Assembly (NCBI GenBank): GCA_938049225.1
Contig: CALICM010000002.1
Location: 1 to 64,000 of the forward strand
Length of the DNA stretch: 64,000 nt
DNA from: an uncultured Paracoccaceae bacterium
GTDB lineage: Bacteria > Pseudomonadota > Alphaproteobacteria > Rhodobacterales > Rhodobacteraceae
Direction of reading: 5' to 3'
Position numbers and translations under genes: made by a program. The stretch's first letter is position 1. Every line of letters begins with the position of its first letter. The notes beneath the pieces were generated by a model. That model was not told the DNA's origin. It saw only the letters and a program-made list of their open reading frames with translations, and made no database searches. This document shows, in pieces, positions 36,445-44,371 of this stretch.

Positions 36445-37107
36445 ATGTGCGGTCGGTTCGTGCAGTTCCAGCCGCTTGAGGTTTTGGAGGAGGTTTTTGA
36501 AGCCGAGGTGATCGACGATCATGACCCCGGGCCCAATTACAACGTGTGTCCGACACAGCAGATCCCCGTCGTCGTCACCCATGCCCAAAAGCGGGTGATC
36601 GCCCGCATGCGCTGGGGCTTTGTGCCGCATTGGTACACAAAACCCACCGATGGCCCGCTGCTGATCAACGCGCGGGCCGAAACTTTGGCCGAAAAACCGG
36701 CGTTCCGCGCCGCATGCCGCAGCAGACGTTGTTTGATCCCTGCAGATGGGTTTTACGAATGGGCGGCCAGCGCGGGCAAAGGCAAAGAGCCGTGGTACAT
36801 TTACCCGAAAGACAAAGCCACGCTGGCTTTCGCGGCGGTTTGGCAAGCCTGGACATCGCCAGACGGTCAACGGCAGGTCACAACGGCGATTGTGACCACA
36901 AAAGCCAACAAGGCGCTTGAAGCGGTGCATCACCGCATGCCTGTCATTGTTTCGCCGCAGGATTGGCCGCTTTGGTTGGGCCAACAGGGGCCGGGGGCGT
37001 CGGCTTTGATGCGGCCTGCGGCGGATAACCTGTTGGATTTGCACAAAATTTCTACAGTGGTAAACAATATGGCAGCGCAGGGAGCGGAATTGCGAAACCC
37101 GCGTTAA
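36445..37107 (+). CDS. SRAP-family DNA-lesion protein (YedK/HMCES-like)
   Basis: This 220-residue protein starts MCGRFVQFQ, so Cys2 becomes the N-terminal nucleophile after Met removal. The family traps abasic sites in single-stranded DNA as a protein-DNA crosslink. Other conserved parts are NYNVCPTQQIPVV, RWGFVPHWY, LINARAETLAEKPAFR, CLIPADGFYEW and HHRMPVIV with the catalytic His. Length and motifs are normal. No LexA-type box was found by eye upstream. Confidence 0.95.
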   Translation: MCGRFVQFQPLEVLEEVFEAEVIDDHDPGPNYNVCPTQQIPVVVTHAQKRVIARMRWGFVPHWYTKPTDGPLLINARAETLAEKPAFRAACRSRRCLIPADGFYEWAASAGKGKEPWYIYPKDKATLAFAAVWQAWTSPDGQRQVTTAIVTTKANKALEAVHHRMPVIVSPQDWPLWLGQQGPGASALMRPAADNLLDLHKISTVVNNMAAQGAELRNPR

Positions 37108-37305
37108 CCAATTGTTACAAAAGGGAAAATTTTGGAGAGTCTGTCCAGAAAGACCCGAAAGACGCCTTGGCCCGGGCGGTAAGCAGCCGCAATCCTTGGG
37201 TAGAAAATCGATGTGCGTAGGGTGAAATGGGTTGCGTATGTATTCCGAGTGAGCGTCAAGAGTTCCCCACCCTGCGCACACGCGTTGTGCAGCGGTCGAC
37301 AGTCC

Positions 37306-38421
37306 TTATTGCGATTGCGCAATGAAATACCCTACTGCAGCGGCCACCAAAGCCCCCAAGATCAGCGCAATGGCGATCTTCCAAGCGGACCAGGGGCGCT
37401 CGCCCTGAACGGCGCCGGTGCGCGCGTTAACGACAAAGCGATAGGATTTGCCGTTGTATTTGTAAGCGGCCAGCCAAATCGGCAGCAGGATATGTTTGAA
37501 GGTCACATCGCTGACCTTGGTTTCGACCCGGTCGATCCGCTGGCGATCGCCGCCGATGTCGAACTTAATGTCGCGGCGGATTTGCGCGTCCATGATCTGC
37601 CGTGCCTCGGCAAAACCATCGGCCAGTTCCACTTGATAGGCCTCGGCCCGGAAGCCTGCCAGATATTCGGGTTGGTAGGGTTCTAGCCCCGCCAGATCCC
37701 AGGGCGCCAAGGCATCGGTATAGTGCTTCGGCAGGCTGTTCGAGGCGAGCACCAGAACATCATCAAAGGCCCGCGCAACCTGTCCACGGGCTGGCCGCCA
37801 GCGGACTTTGGCGACCCGCTGGTTGCGGGTCTGGGTTTTGCCGTTGACCACCGTGCGCACCGCACGGGTTTCGTAATAGACCGTACCGCGCTGGCCAGTA
37901 TAGCGTGACCGGGTGGCGGCGTCATAGGTCCAATAGGGTACATAGATCCCTTGCAGGCGCCGCCCCTTGCGGGCGTATTTTTGCAACCCCGAGGGCGCGA
38001 ACCACAGCCGACCCAACCATTTGGTCATCGCATCACGTGCGGTCTTTTCGTCCAAAAGAAACGGCAGCACGGCGCGCGGCTTAATATGCCGATGCGTGCC
38101 TGTGTGGGTGACCACGGGCGTCGCGCAGAACGGGCATTCGGCGGCGTGGGTGTCGGGTTCGAACTCGACCTGGGCGCCGCAGTTGGAGCAGTCGAGGACG
38201 CGGGTCTCTTCAATCTCGGCCTCGGGAATGCGGGCGTCGATGGCGGTGCGGAAGTCCTGTTCAGTGATCCCGCCGCCGCCCCAGGGGCCGGTGTCCGCGC
38301 CTTCGATCATCTGTTCTGCACCGCAGTGGTCGCAGTGCATGCGATCGCTGCCCGGCAGATAGCGCAGGTCGGACCCGCAGGTGTCGCAAGGAAACCGGTG
38401 ATCGCTGGTGGCGTCGGCCAT
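37306..38421 (-). CDS. Double zinc-ribbon membrane-anchored protein (YdjG-like)
   Basis: This 371-residue protein has two N-terminal zinc ribbons: CDTCGSDLRYLPGSDRMHCDHCG (about residues 12-34) and LDCSNCGAQVEF...CPFC (about 70-95). A long beta-rich middle region contains YVPYWTYDAATRSRYTGQRG, and a C-terminal helix (IALILGALVAAAVGYFI) anchors it. It resembles Bacillus YdjG, often mis-annotated as a primosomal helicase from the zinc ribbon. The start at 38421 excludes an unrelated upstream extension. It is 8 bp after the cytochrome b561 gene in the same operon. Confidence 0.82.
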   Translation of the reverse strand: MADATSDHRFPCDTCGSDLRYLPGSDRMHCDHCGAEQMIEGADTGPWGGGGITEQDFRTAIDARIPEAEIEETRVLDCSNCGAQVEFEPDTHAAECPFCATPVVTHTGTHRHIKPRAVLPFLLDEKTARDAMTKWLGRLWFAPSGLQKYARKGRRLQGIYVPYWTYDAATRSRYTGQRGTVYYETRAVRTVVNGKTQTRNQRVAKVRWRPARGQVARAFDDVLVLASNSLPKHYTDALAPWDLAGLEPYQPEYLAGFRAEAYQVELADGFAEARQIMDAQIRRDIKFDIGGDRQRIDRVETKVSDVTFKHILLPIWLAAYKYNGKSYRFVVNARTGAVQGERPWSAWKIAIALILGALVAAAVGYFIAQSQ

Positions 38422-38429
38422 GGTGCCCC

Positions 38430-38960
38430 TTACAAGTAATTGCGCAGAATCCGGGGCGCCATGATGCGCAGCGCGTTGTCTTTCAGCAGATAGTGCCGCC
38501 ACAAGTGAAAGGCGGTGTGGGCCAGAGTGACGATAATCAGCGCGTCAAAGACCAGTTCATGCACGTCCTCGGCCAGATTGTTCAGCGTTTTCGAGCCGCC
38601 AGCAAAATTGATCGGCAGCACGCCAAAGGCCTGGATCAGAAACGCTGCCAACAGTCCGGTCAGCGCGCCCGACAGCACCATGACAGGCACGCCGATATAG
38701 AGCGCCTGATGCAGACGATGATGCGCCACTTTGGCCCATCCAGGGAGTTTCGGCCCCGGGCGGTCCGCCTGTCCCTTAAGCAAATACATCGCAAACCAAA
38801 TCCCGGCTGCGATCCCCAGAACCACGCCAACGCCCGAGTGGGTCGAGAGCGCGCCGCCGGGGTCGGCGCGGTTTTCATCCGGTTCGACAAGATAGAAATA
38901 CAAGATCAGGAACAGCGACACCCAGTGCAGCCATTTGATGGCGGTTCTCCGTCTGATCAT
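38430..38960 (-). CDS. Cytochrome b561-family protein
   Basis: This 176-residue protein has four membrane helices with likely haem-ligand histidines in IKWLHWVSLFLILYFY, ALSTHSGVGVVLG, VAHHRLHQALYIG and TLAHTAFHLWRHY. B561-type proteins move electrons through the inner membrane. The start MIRRRTAIKWLHW at 38960 is preferred because the longer frame has no membrane character. It lies between the SPFH gene and the zinc-ribbon gene with 4- and 8-bp gaps, so the three are co-transcribed. Confidence 0.88.
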   Translation of the reverse strand: MIRRRTAIKWLHWVSLFLILYFYLVEPDENRADPGGALSTHSGVGVVLGIAAGIWFAMYLLKGQADRPGPKLPGWAKVAHHRLHQALYIGVPVMVLSGALTGLLAAFLIQAFGVLPINFAGGSKTLNNLAEDVHELVFDALIIVTLAHTAFHLWRHYLLKDNALRIMAPRILRNYL

Positions 38961-38964
38961 GGCC

Positions 38965-40077
38965 TTAGCCTGCGGGCGGTGGGGGCGGGGGCATGACGGT
39001 GAACAGCTGTGCCAACTCGTCGATCTCGCCCGCATGGGTCCAACCATCAATGCCCGGGGTCCAGACGTGGGTTTCGCGGGTCAGCGTGCCCTCGGCGGCC
39101 ATTTTGCCCAGGTCGGCGCGGCTGAATGGGCCGCTGGTCTGACCATTGGTGGCGGTGTGCCAAACCTTTTCGACCGGCGGCGGGGGCGGGGGGGCTGCGG
39201 CCTGTGGTGCCTGACCCCATGGGCCGCTGGCGCCCATCATGTTCCCGGCCATCGCCATGCCCATCCCGGCACCCAACCCGGCCGCCATGCCGCCGCCGGC
39301 GGGGTTGCTGGCCGCTTCGGTCATCGCCTCGGCCGCCGAGAAATGAGTGTATTGGCCCAAATCGCCAACGATTCCCATCGAGGTGCGCTTGTCCATCGCT
39401 TTCTCAACCGCTTCGGGTAGCGAGATGTTTTCGATGAAGAACGCAGGCATCGAGATCCCGTATTCGGCCAGTTGGGGTGAGACTTTGGCCGCGATCAACT
39501 TACCCAACTCGGTGGTGTTGGCGGCCATGTCGAGCACCGGAATGCCGCTGGCAGCGATCGCCTGGCTGAATTTGGCGACGATGATATTGCGGATCTGATA
39601 ACTGATCTCGTCCGTTGTGAACTCGCCATCCGTGCCGACGATCTCTTTCAGGAACAGGCCCGGATCGGTCACCCGGATTGTATAGGTGCCAAAGGCGCGG
39701 ATCCGCACCGGCCCGAACTCGGGGTCGCGGCACATAATGGGGTTCTTGGTGCCCCATTTGAGGTCTTGGAACCGGGTTGTGTTGACGAAATAGATCTCGG
39801 ACTTGAAAGGGCTTTGAAAGCCGTGATCCCAATGCTGCAATGTGGTCAGGATCGGCATGTTATTCGTTTCGAGCATATAGAGCCCCGGCGTGAACACGTC
39901 AGCCAACTGCCCTTCATGCACAAAAACCGCTGCCTGCCCCTCACGCACAGTCAGCTTGGCGCCGTATTTGATAGCGTGGCTGTGGCGCTCGAACCGCCAG
40001 ACCAAAGTGTCGCTGGTGTCATCGGTCCAATGGATGACGTCGATAAACTCGCCTTTGAGGAAGTCGAAGATGGACAT
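38965..40077 (-). CDS. SPFH-domain protein with C-terminal GYF_2 domain (YdjI-like)
   Basis: This 370-residue protein has an SPFH domain (about 25-250: LTVREGQAAVFVHEGQLADVF, FGTYTIRVTDPGLFLKEIVG, YGISMPAFFIENISLPE). A Gly/Met-rich linker and a run of prolines follow, then a GYF_2-type domain (about 310-362: WHTATNGQTSGPFSRADLGKMAAEG, HVWTPGIDGW). It lacks a clear transmembrane helix. Bacillus YdjI is a related SPFH protein that works with YdjG and PspA in membrane stress. A scaffold role at the membrane is likely but not proven. Confidence 0.88.
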   Translation of the reverse strand: MSIFDFLKGEFIDVIHWTDDTSDTLVWRFERHSHAIKYGAKLTVREGQAAVFVHEGQLADVFTPGLYMLETNNMPILTTLQHWDHGFQSPFKSEIYFVNTTRFQDLKWGTKNPIMCRDPEFGPVRIRAFGTYTIRVTDPGLFLKEIVGTDGEFTTDEISYQIRNIIVAKFSQAIAASGIPVLDMAANTTELGKLIAAKVSPQLAEYGISMPAFFIENISLPEAVEKAMDKRTSMGIVGDLGQYTHFSAAEAMTEAASNPAGGGMAAGLGAGMGMAMAGNMMGASGPWGQAPQAAAPPPPPPVEKVWHTATNGQTSGPFSRADLGKMAAEGTLTRETHVWTPGIDGWTHAGEIDELAQLFTVMPPPPPPAG

Positions 40078-40218
40078 TCAAGCGCTCCTTGCCGAACACC
40101 GGGTGCTATGACGCCCGGCTATCGTAGTTTTCCCACCGAAAGCATGTGGTGTCCAAGGCTTATTGCAGTTTTGTGGGTTGTCTGGGCTCAGTTTGCGGTT
40201 TCAAGCGCGTGGGAGCGC

Positions 40219-40470
40219 TCAACGAGGCTTCTCAAAAATAAACAAATAGCCGTTTGAAATCGTCCAAAGGCCAAGGGTCAAGACGAGAATTAATGCACGC
40301 AGGATCCATATCAGCAGGTTGGGGCTGTCGGAGATTACCTCGGCAACATTCCATCCATCTGCATTGTGTTTTTGCACGATTGTCTCGACCTTTCCGCGTG
40401 AACTTCCAAACAGCAAGCCTAAGAGCCCACCACTGAAACTCACACGAACAACCTTATTAATCTTATGCAT
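40219..40470 (-). CDS. Small two-part membrane protein, unknown function
   Basis: This 83-residue protein has an N-terminal part with VSFSGGLLGLLFGSSRGKVETIV, a soluble segment (VQKHNADGWNVAEVISD) and a strong C-terminal membrane helix (LLIWILRALILVLTLGLWTI). The codon use is AT-richer than the neighbours. No family is recognised with confidence. It lies between the DUF2927 lipoprotein and the SPFH gene on the same strand, separated by 115 and 141 bp, so it may have its own promoter. Confidence 0.6.
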   Translation of the reverse strand: MHKINKVVRVSFSGGLLGLLFGSSRGKVETIVQKHNADGWNVAEVISDSPNLLIWILRALILVLTLGLWTISNGYLFIFEKPR

Positions 40471-40585
40471 AATCGCCTCTTCTGAAATGATTTTCCAAAT
40501 TGTAGATGTTTGGGCACGTCATACGGATCAACTTAAAGCGAGAAATTCGGCGAAATGATCTGGTGTTGAAGCGCACCCAACTTGG

Positions 40586-41494
40586 TCAGCTGCCGAAACG
40601 CACGCCAACTGCCGCGGCAGCGTCGACCGCGATTTGGGGCAAAAGGGGGCGCGCCTGGCGCGCAGTCATGCCGGGGCTCAGGCGGGGGTCGTAGAGCATG
40701 CGCAGCAAGATCTCGTCATGCAGGGTCAGCAGGGCGAACTCTTCATCGTCATTAAAGATCGAGGGGCGCGCGGCGAAACTGTCGTTCAGCAGCCCCAGTG
40801 CTTGGGTCAGTTCCTCGTGGAAGCACGAGGTGCGCATGACGTTGTTATGTTCCGATTTGATCAGGGCCCAAGCAAAGACAATCTCGCGCTCAGCTTCGCT
40901 GGGGTTGGTCAGGCTGGCCGAACACAGGATGCTGGGCCGCGAGGCCCGCAGACCAGCCGCGATATCGGGTGGAAAAGTGCCGTCCTGCAGGATCTGATTG
41001 GCGAACTCTAACTGCTCTTCGCGTTTGAGCACGGTGACCAGGAAATTGACATCGCCATCGGGAACGTAACGGATGTCGAGGCCCGTGGCGCGCCGGAAGA
41101 TGGCCAGTAATTCGCGGACATCCGCCAGATCCTTGCGTTTCTGTTGGGCCGAGACACTGGGCCCAAAGAGGACCCCCAGTTGGATCGGCCCCTCCCAGCG
41201 GGTCAGGGTGATCGGGCGCCCGCGCCCCCGCAACTGGCGCCCCCGACCGGAAAACTCGGAAAAAAAGGCCACACGCTCGAAGTTGCGGGTCAGTTGTTGA
41301 AGGTTGAAAGGCACATCCGCAGGGGCGCGTTCAGTGCGCAGCCCCCCCTGGGCGCGGATCGCCCTTTCGGTGTTCGCATAAAGCTTTTCCAACGCCTCGC
41401 CGCGCAGGTCCGGCTCGGCCGGGCGCGGGGGCGTGCAGGCCGCCAACGCCAAAAGCGCGATACAGGCCGCCATGCGAACGGGGGTCAGGATCAT
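40586..41494 (-). CDS. DUF2927-family lipoprotein
   Basis: This 302-residue protein has a lipoprotein signal MILTPVRMAACIALLALAAC. The mature part carries LTRWEGPIQLGVLFG, LDIRYVPDGDVNFLVTVL, ALIKSEHNNVMRTSCFHEELTQALGLLNDS and FNDDEEFALLTLHDEILLRMLYDPRL. The central HEELTQALG box resembles a zinc-metallopeptidase HExxxxxxG region, but the second histidine of HExxH is missing, so activity is uncertain. It lies 3 bp after telA and is probably exported to the envelope. Confidence 0.87.
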   Translation of the reverse strand: MILTPVRMAACIALLALAACTPPRPAEPDLRGEALEKLYANTERAIRAQGGLRTERAPADVPFNLQQLTRNFERVAFFSEFSGRGRQLRGRGRPITLTRWEGPIQLGVLFGPSVSAQQKRKDLADVRELLAIFRRATGLDIRYVPDGDVNFLVTVLKREEQLEFANQILQDGTFPPDIAAGLRASRPSILCSASLTNPSEAEREIVFAWALIKSEHNNVMRTSCFHEELTQALGLLNDSFAARPSIFNDDEEFALLTLHDEILLRMLYDPRLSPGMTARQARPLLPQIAVDAAAAVGVRFGS

Positions 41495-41497
41495 GCG

Positions 41498-42691
41498 TCA
41501 GGTACCCGATACGGCGCCGCCGATGGTCGCACCGGTTTTGTCCGCGCGGGCCTTGGCGGCGGCAAGCGTGTTTTTCAACTCGGCTTCCATGGTGATCAAC
41601 TCGCGTTCGGCCTCGGCCCGTTTGGCCTTGCCCTCGTCCGCAATTTGAAGGCTTTCCTCGATGGTGGCGATCAGGTCGGCGTTGGCCTGTTTCACAGCCT
41701 CGATATCGAAGACGCCGCGCTCCATCTCTTTGCGCACCTCGGCATTGGCGGTCTTAAGGTTCGCGGCATTGGACTTGAGCAATTCATTGGTCAGGTCGGT
41801 GGCTTCCTTGACCGCGCCCGCTGCCTCGCGCGAGCGGTGAATGGTGACTGCCTGGGCGAGCTGCGTCTCCCACAAGGGTACGGTGTTGACCAGGGTCGAG
41901 TTAATCTTGGTCACCAGGCTTTTGTCGTTCTCTTGCACCAGACGGATTGAGGGCAGCGATTGCATCGTCACCTGGCGGGTGAGTTTCAGGTCGTGCACCC
42001 GGCGTTCCAGATCATCGCGGGCGGCGCGCAGGTCACGCAGCTCTTGCGCGATGATCACGCCTTGATCCTCGGGCGCTTCTTGAACCTCTTGCTCTTTGCG
42101 CGGGATGTCTTCGTGGTCCAGCAGGCGGATCTTCTCCTCGCCGGCGGCGATGTAAAAGGCCAACTCGTCATAGAATGCGAGGGTTTTCTCGTAAAGCTTG
42201 TCCAGCGATTTGATGTCCTTCAACAGCACATGCTCGTGGTCCAGCAGATTGCCGGTGATCTTGTCAATTTGGCCCTGAACACCCTCGTAACGGGCCATGA
42301 ATTCGGCCATCGGCTTGGTCTTGCCGATCAGCTTTTCCCACCAACTGAGTTTGCGGTTGGGGTTCAATTCATCCACCGAAAACCCTCGGATCGAGGTCAC
42401 GATCTCGCGCAGGGCACCGCCGGCAGGACCGGTGTCCTTGTTCTTGACACCCGACAGCATCTCTTGGCTGATCACCTGTAACTCGGCTTGGGCGGTCGAG
42501 CCGAATTGAATGATCGACTGGGTGTTGTCCATGTCCAGTTCGGCCATGCGGCGCTCGATCTCGGCCCTTTCAGCAGGATCCGCCTGATCGACCACAATCA
42601 ACTCACCCTTGGGCTCGGGCAGCAGCGTGGCGGTTACCGCCTCAACCTCGGCCAGGGCGGTTTGCGCTTGGGCGCGAATATCTTCGGTCAT
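41498..42691 (-). CDS. telA: TelA-family toxic anion resistance protein
   Basis: This 397-residue protein is largely alpha-helical and coiled-coil, with IRGFSVDELNPNRKLSWWEK, a QGQIDKITGNLLDHEHVLLKDI segment and MQSLPSIRLVQENDKSLVTKI. This is the TelA/YaaN profile. The family was first linked with tellurite resistance and is often paired with XpaC, as here (29-bp gap). It is cytosolic or peripheral at the membrane. The role is probably envelope stress rather than tellurite alone. Confidence 0.92.
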   Translation of the reverse strand: MTEDIRAQAQTALAEVEAVTATLLPEPKGELIVVDQADPAERAEIERRMAELDMDNTQSIIQFGSTAQAELQVISQEMLSGVKNKDTGPAGGALREIVTSIRGFSVDELNPNRKLSWWEKLIGKTKPMAEFMARYEGVQGQIDKITGNLLDHEHVLLKDIKSLDKLYEKTLAFYDELAFYIAAGEEKIRLLDHEDIPRKEQEVQEAPEDQGVIIAQELRDLRAARDDLERRVHDLKLTRQVTMQSLPSIRLVQENDKSLVTKINSTLVNTVPLWETQLAQAVTIHRSREAAGAVKEATDLTNELLKSNAANLKTANAEVRKEMERGVFDIEAVKQANADLIATIEESLQIADEGKAKRAEAERELITMEAELKNTLAAAKARADKTGATIGGAVSGT

Positions 42692-42720
42692 CGTCTTCCC
42701 CTCTTTTGGTACGCCAAGGC

Positions 42721-43599
42721 TTAGATGCCCTCGCGTTGTAGGCGTTCGCGCAGGACCTCGATCTCGACATCCAGGGCGGTTTTATCATCTTTTAGCAGCA
42801 CTTCGCGGTGCTGGCGGAAACTTTGTTCCAGATCATCCAGCAGGGCGACATATTCTGCGCGCGCCTGCTGGTCTTGGCGACGGCTGTAAAGCTGGGCGAA
42901 TTTGTCGGTCGCGTCGCGCGCGCCGGTCAGATAGACGCCCAGGAATTTGCGCGCGCGGGTCAAATCGCGCGGGTCGTCCTCGACCGTGCGAAACACCTCG
43001 CGCACCGCCGACGTCATCTGCTCGACCCGGCCCTCAAGGTGGCGGTCGCCGATCTGGCGCGCGGATTTCAGGATCTCGGCCACTGTTGCCTCGGCTTCGT
43101 CAATCGCGCGGGCCACTCGGTCGGTGTCGAAGTCGCTGGCGCCGTCGGTCCCTTTGGCGCGGCGTGGGTCCAAACCAAAGGCCAGCAATTGCGCACTTGC
43201 GGCCACGATGGCAAAGATGACCCCCGAGATCACCCCACCAGAGGTCGCCAAACCCGCAGCCAGAAACACGCCCAAGCCCGTCGCCGCGACCGCAAAACCC
43301 TTACGCGGGATCGCTGGCGGTCGGGCCACTGTGCGGTCGTCATAGGCGGCCTGGGCTTTCAGCCCGCCGTTCAGCAGGATCGCCGACAAAAACAGCAGGC
43401 CAGCGCCGCCCAACTCGACCACCATCCCAGAGGCATCGCCTTGCATAACCTCACCAATCCCGGCCAGCGCCAATGGCACGGGGGCCAGATACATCAGCTT
43501 GGCGCCGATACTGGTCCTGTGTGCCCGACGCCCCCGAAACCGCGCACCTGGGTTGGTGGGGGAGTTGGGGCTGTAGGCGCCGCCGTATTTCCGCGCCAT
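42721..43599 (-). CDS. xpaC: XpaC-family protein
   Basis: This 292-residue protein has a basic N-terminus (MARKYGGAYSPN), two pairs of hydrophobic helices between residues 30 and 135 and a soluble coiled-coil C-terminal half (AIDEAEATVAEILKSARQI, VYLTGARDATDKFAQLYSRR). This matches XpaC, named for hydrolysis of a chromogenic phosphate in Bacillus, an activity with no clear catalytic site. It is upstream of telA as in Bacillus xpaC-yaaN. A tiny membrane peptide gene ends on its start codon. Confidence 0.87.
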   Translation of the reverse strand: MARKYGGAYSPNSPTNPGARFRGRRAHRTSIGAKLMYLAPVPLALAGIGEVMQGDASGMVVELGGAGLLFLSAILLNGGLKAQAAYDDRTVARPPAIPRKGFAVAATGLGVFLAAGLATSGGVISGVIFAIVAASAQLLAFGLDPRRAKGTDGASDFDTDRVARAIDEAEATVAEILKSARQIGDRHLEGRVEQMTSAVREVFRTVEDDPRDLTRARKFLGVYLTGARDATDKFAQLYSRRQDQQARAEYVALLDDLEQSFRQHREVLLKDDKTALDVEIEVLRERLQREGI

Positions 43600-43688
43600 C
43601 AGATCCCCCCGAAGGCCCGAAAGCCCGTGACAACAATAATCACTAATAAAACCACCGCGGCAAAGCGGTTCAGCGTACGGTCTTGCAA
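43599..43688 (-). CDS. 29-residue membrane peptide upstream of xpaC
   Basis: A TTG at 43688 opens a 29-codon frame reading LQDRTLNRFAAVVLLVIIVV then TGFRAFGGI. It is one membrane helix with a charged N-terminus. A GGGGGGAG stretch is about 6 bases upstream. Its TGA overlaps the xpaC ATG by one base (TGATG), the same coupling seen at other gene junctions here. It is too short for usual gene calling. The hydrophobic run and overlap support it, and no homologs can be checked here. Confidence 0.55.
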   Translation of the reverse strand: MQDRTLNRFAAVVLLVIIVVTGFRAFGGI

Positions 43689-44105
43689 GACGGCTCCCCC
43701 CGTTTGAGCAAGGCTAACATGGGCTTAACCCAGGATATAGGCACTAAAAAGCGTTTTTACGACCCACGTGCTTGTGCATACGCATGTTCGGCCGCCAACT
43801 TGCGCCGATCAGCTGATTACGGTGATCCAGCTGATCGGCGATGACACGCGCTTTAAGGGGATTGAACTGGCTCTTTTCAAGCCATGGCAAGCATTTTTTT
43901 CGGATCACAGGGCAAACCGCTTTGCCAGACTCTGGTTCCATTGCGTTGAGGTTTGTCGCTGATTCGGGTAATGTTCGAATATGACGTAACGTCATAGGCG
44001 GGGGGTGAATTGGCCAGCATGATGGCCAGCGTTCCGTATTGGTTGCGTCGCATTGCCCAAGAGCCGGGGCATTTTGCCCGCGGTCAACTACGATTGGACT
44101 TCGAA
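43689..44105. other. Intergenic stretch between xpaC unit and cspA
   Basis: This 417-bp region holds no gene I can support. Short frames on both strands (for example 43744-43995 minus) have no family features. It contains the 17-bp palindrome at 43980-43996 and, beyond it, about 110 bases that should be the long 5' leader of cspA. Confidence 0.5.
43980..43996. promoter_or_regulatory. Palindrome upstream of cspA
   Basis: TATGACGT-A-ACGTCATA is a perfect 8-bp inverted repeat with one central base, about 110 bp before the cspA start. It may be an operator for cspA or, on the other strand, for the xpaC unit. Confidence 0.5.
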
Positions 44106-44309
44106 ATGGCTAAAGGCACGGTTAAGTGGTTTAACACGGAAAAAGGGTATGGATTTATCCAGCCTGAAGGGGGGGGGAAGGACGTATTTGTCCATATAAC
44201 AGCGGTTCAAGCAGCGGGGCTTACCACGCTAACCGACAATCAACCGATAGAGTTCGAGATGCAAGAAGGCAAAGACGGTCGTCAAATTGCCGGAGACCTT
44301 AGGGTCTGA
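44106..44309 (+). CDS. Cold-shock protein
   Basis: This 67-residue protein is a single cold-shock domain: MAKGTVKWFNTEKGYGFIQP contains RNP1 (KGYGFI) and DVFVHITAV is RNP2. It should bind single-stranded RNA/DNA and melt RNA structure. The upstream frame continues without a stop but adds an unrelated leader, so the ATG at 44106 is preferred. A very strong hairpin terminator follows at 44334. Confidence 0.95.
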   Translation: MAKGTVKWFNTEKGYGFIQPEGGGKDVFVHITAVQAAGLTTLTDNQPIEFEMQEGKDGRQIAGDLRV

Positions 44310-44333
44310 ACACCTGTCCGTTATGACCATGAA

Positions 44334-44367
44334 GGGCCTGTGCGGTGAGTGCCCACCGCACAGGCCC
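44334..44367. terminator. Strong terminator between cspA and the Excalibur lipoprotein gene
   Basis: GGGCCTGTGCGGTG-AGTGCC-CACCGCACAGGCCC is a perfect 14-bp stem with a 6-nt loop between two convergent genes. It is followed by ATTCTTA on the plus strand. It should stop transcription from both sides. Confidence 0.8.
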
Positions 44368-44371
44368 ATTC

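Noticed and set aside
37306-38421. Annotating the zinc-ribbon protein as primosomal helicase or TFIIB
   Set aside because: There are no helicase or cyclin-fold motifs. Only the two zinc ribbons and a C-terminal membrane helix are present, as in YdjG-like proteins.
43744-43995. Possible 83-codon gene on the minus strand
   Set aside because: No family features, no ribosome site, opposing frames of the same length, and it overlaps the palindrome.
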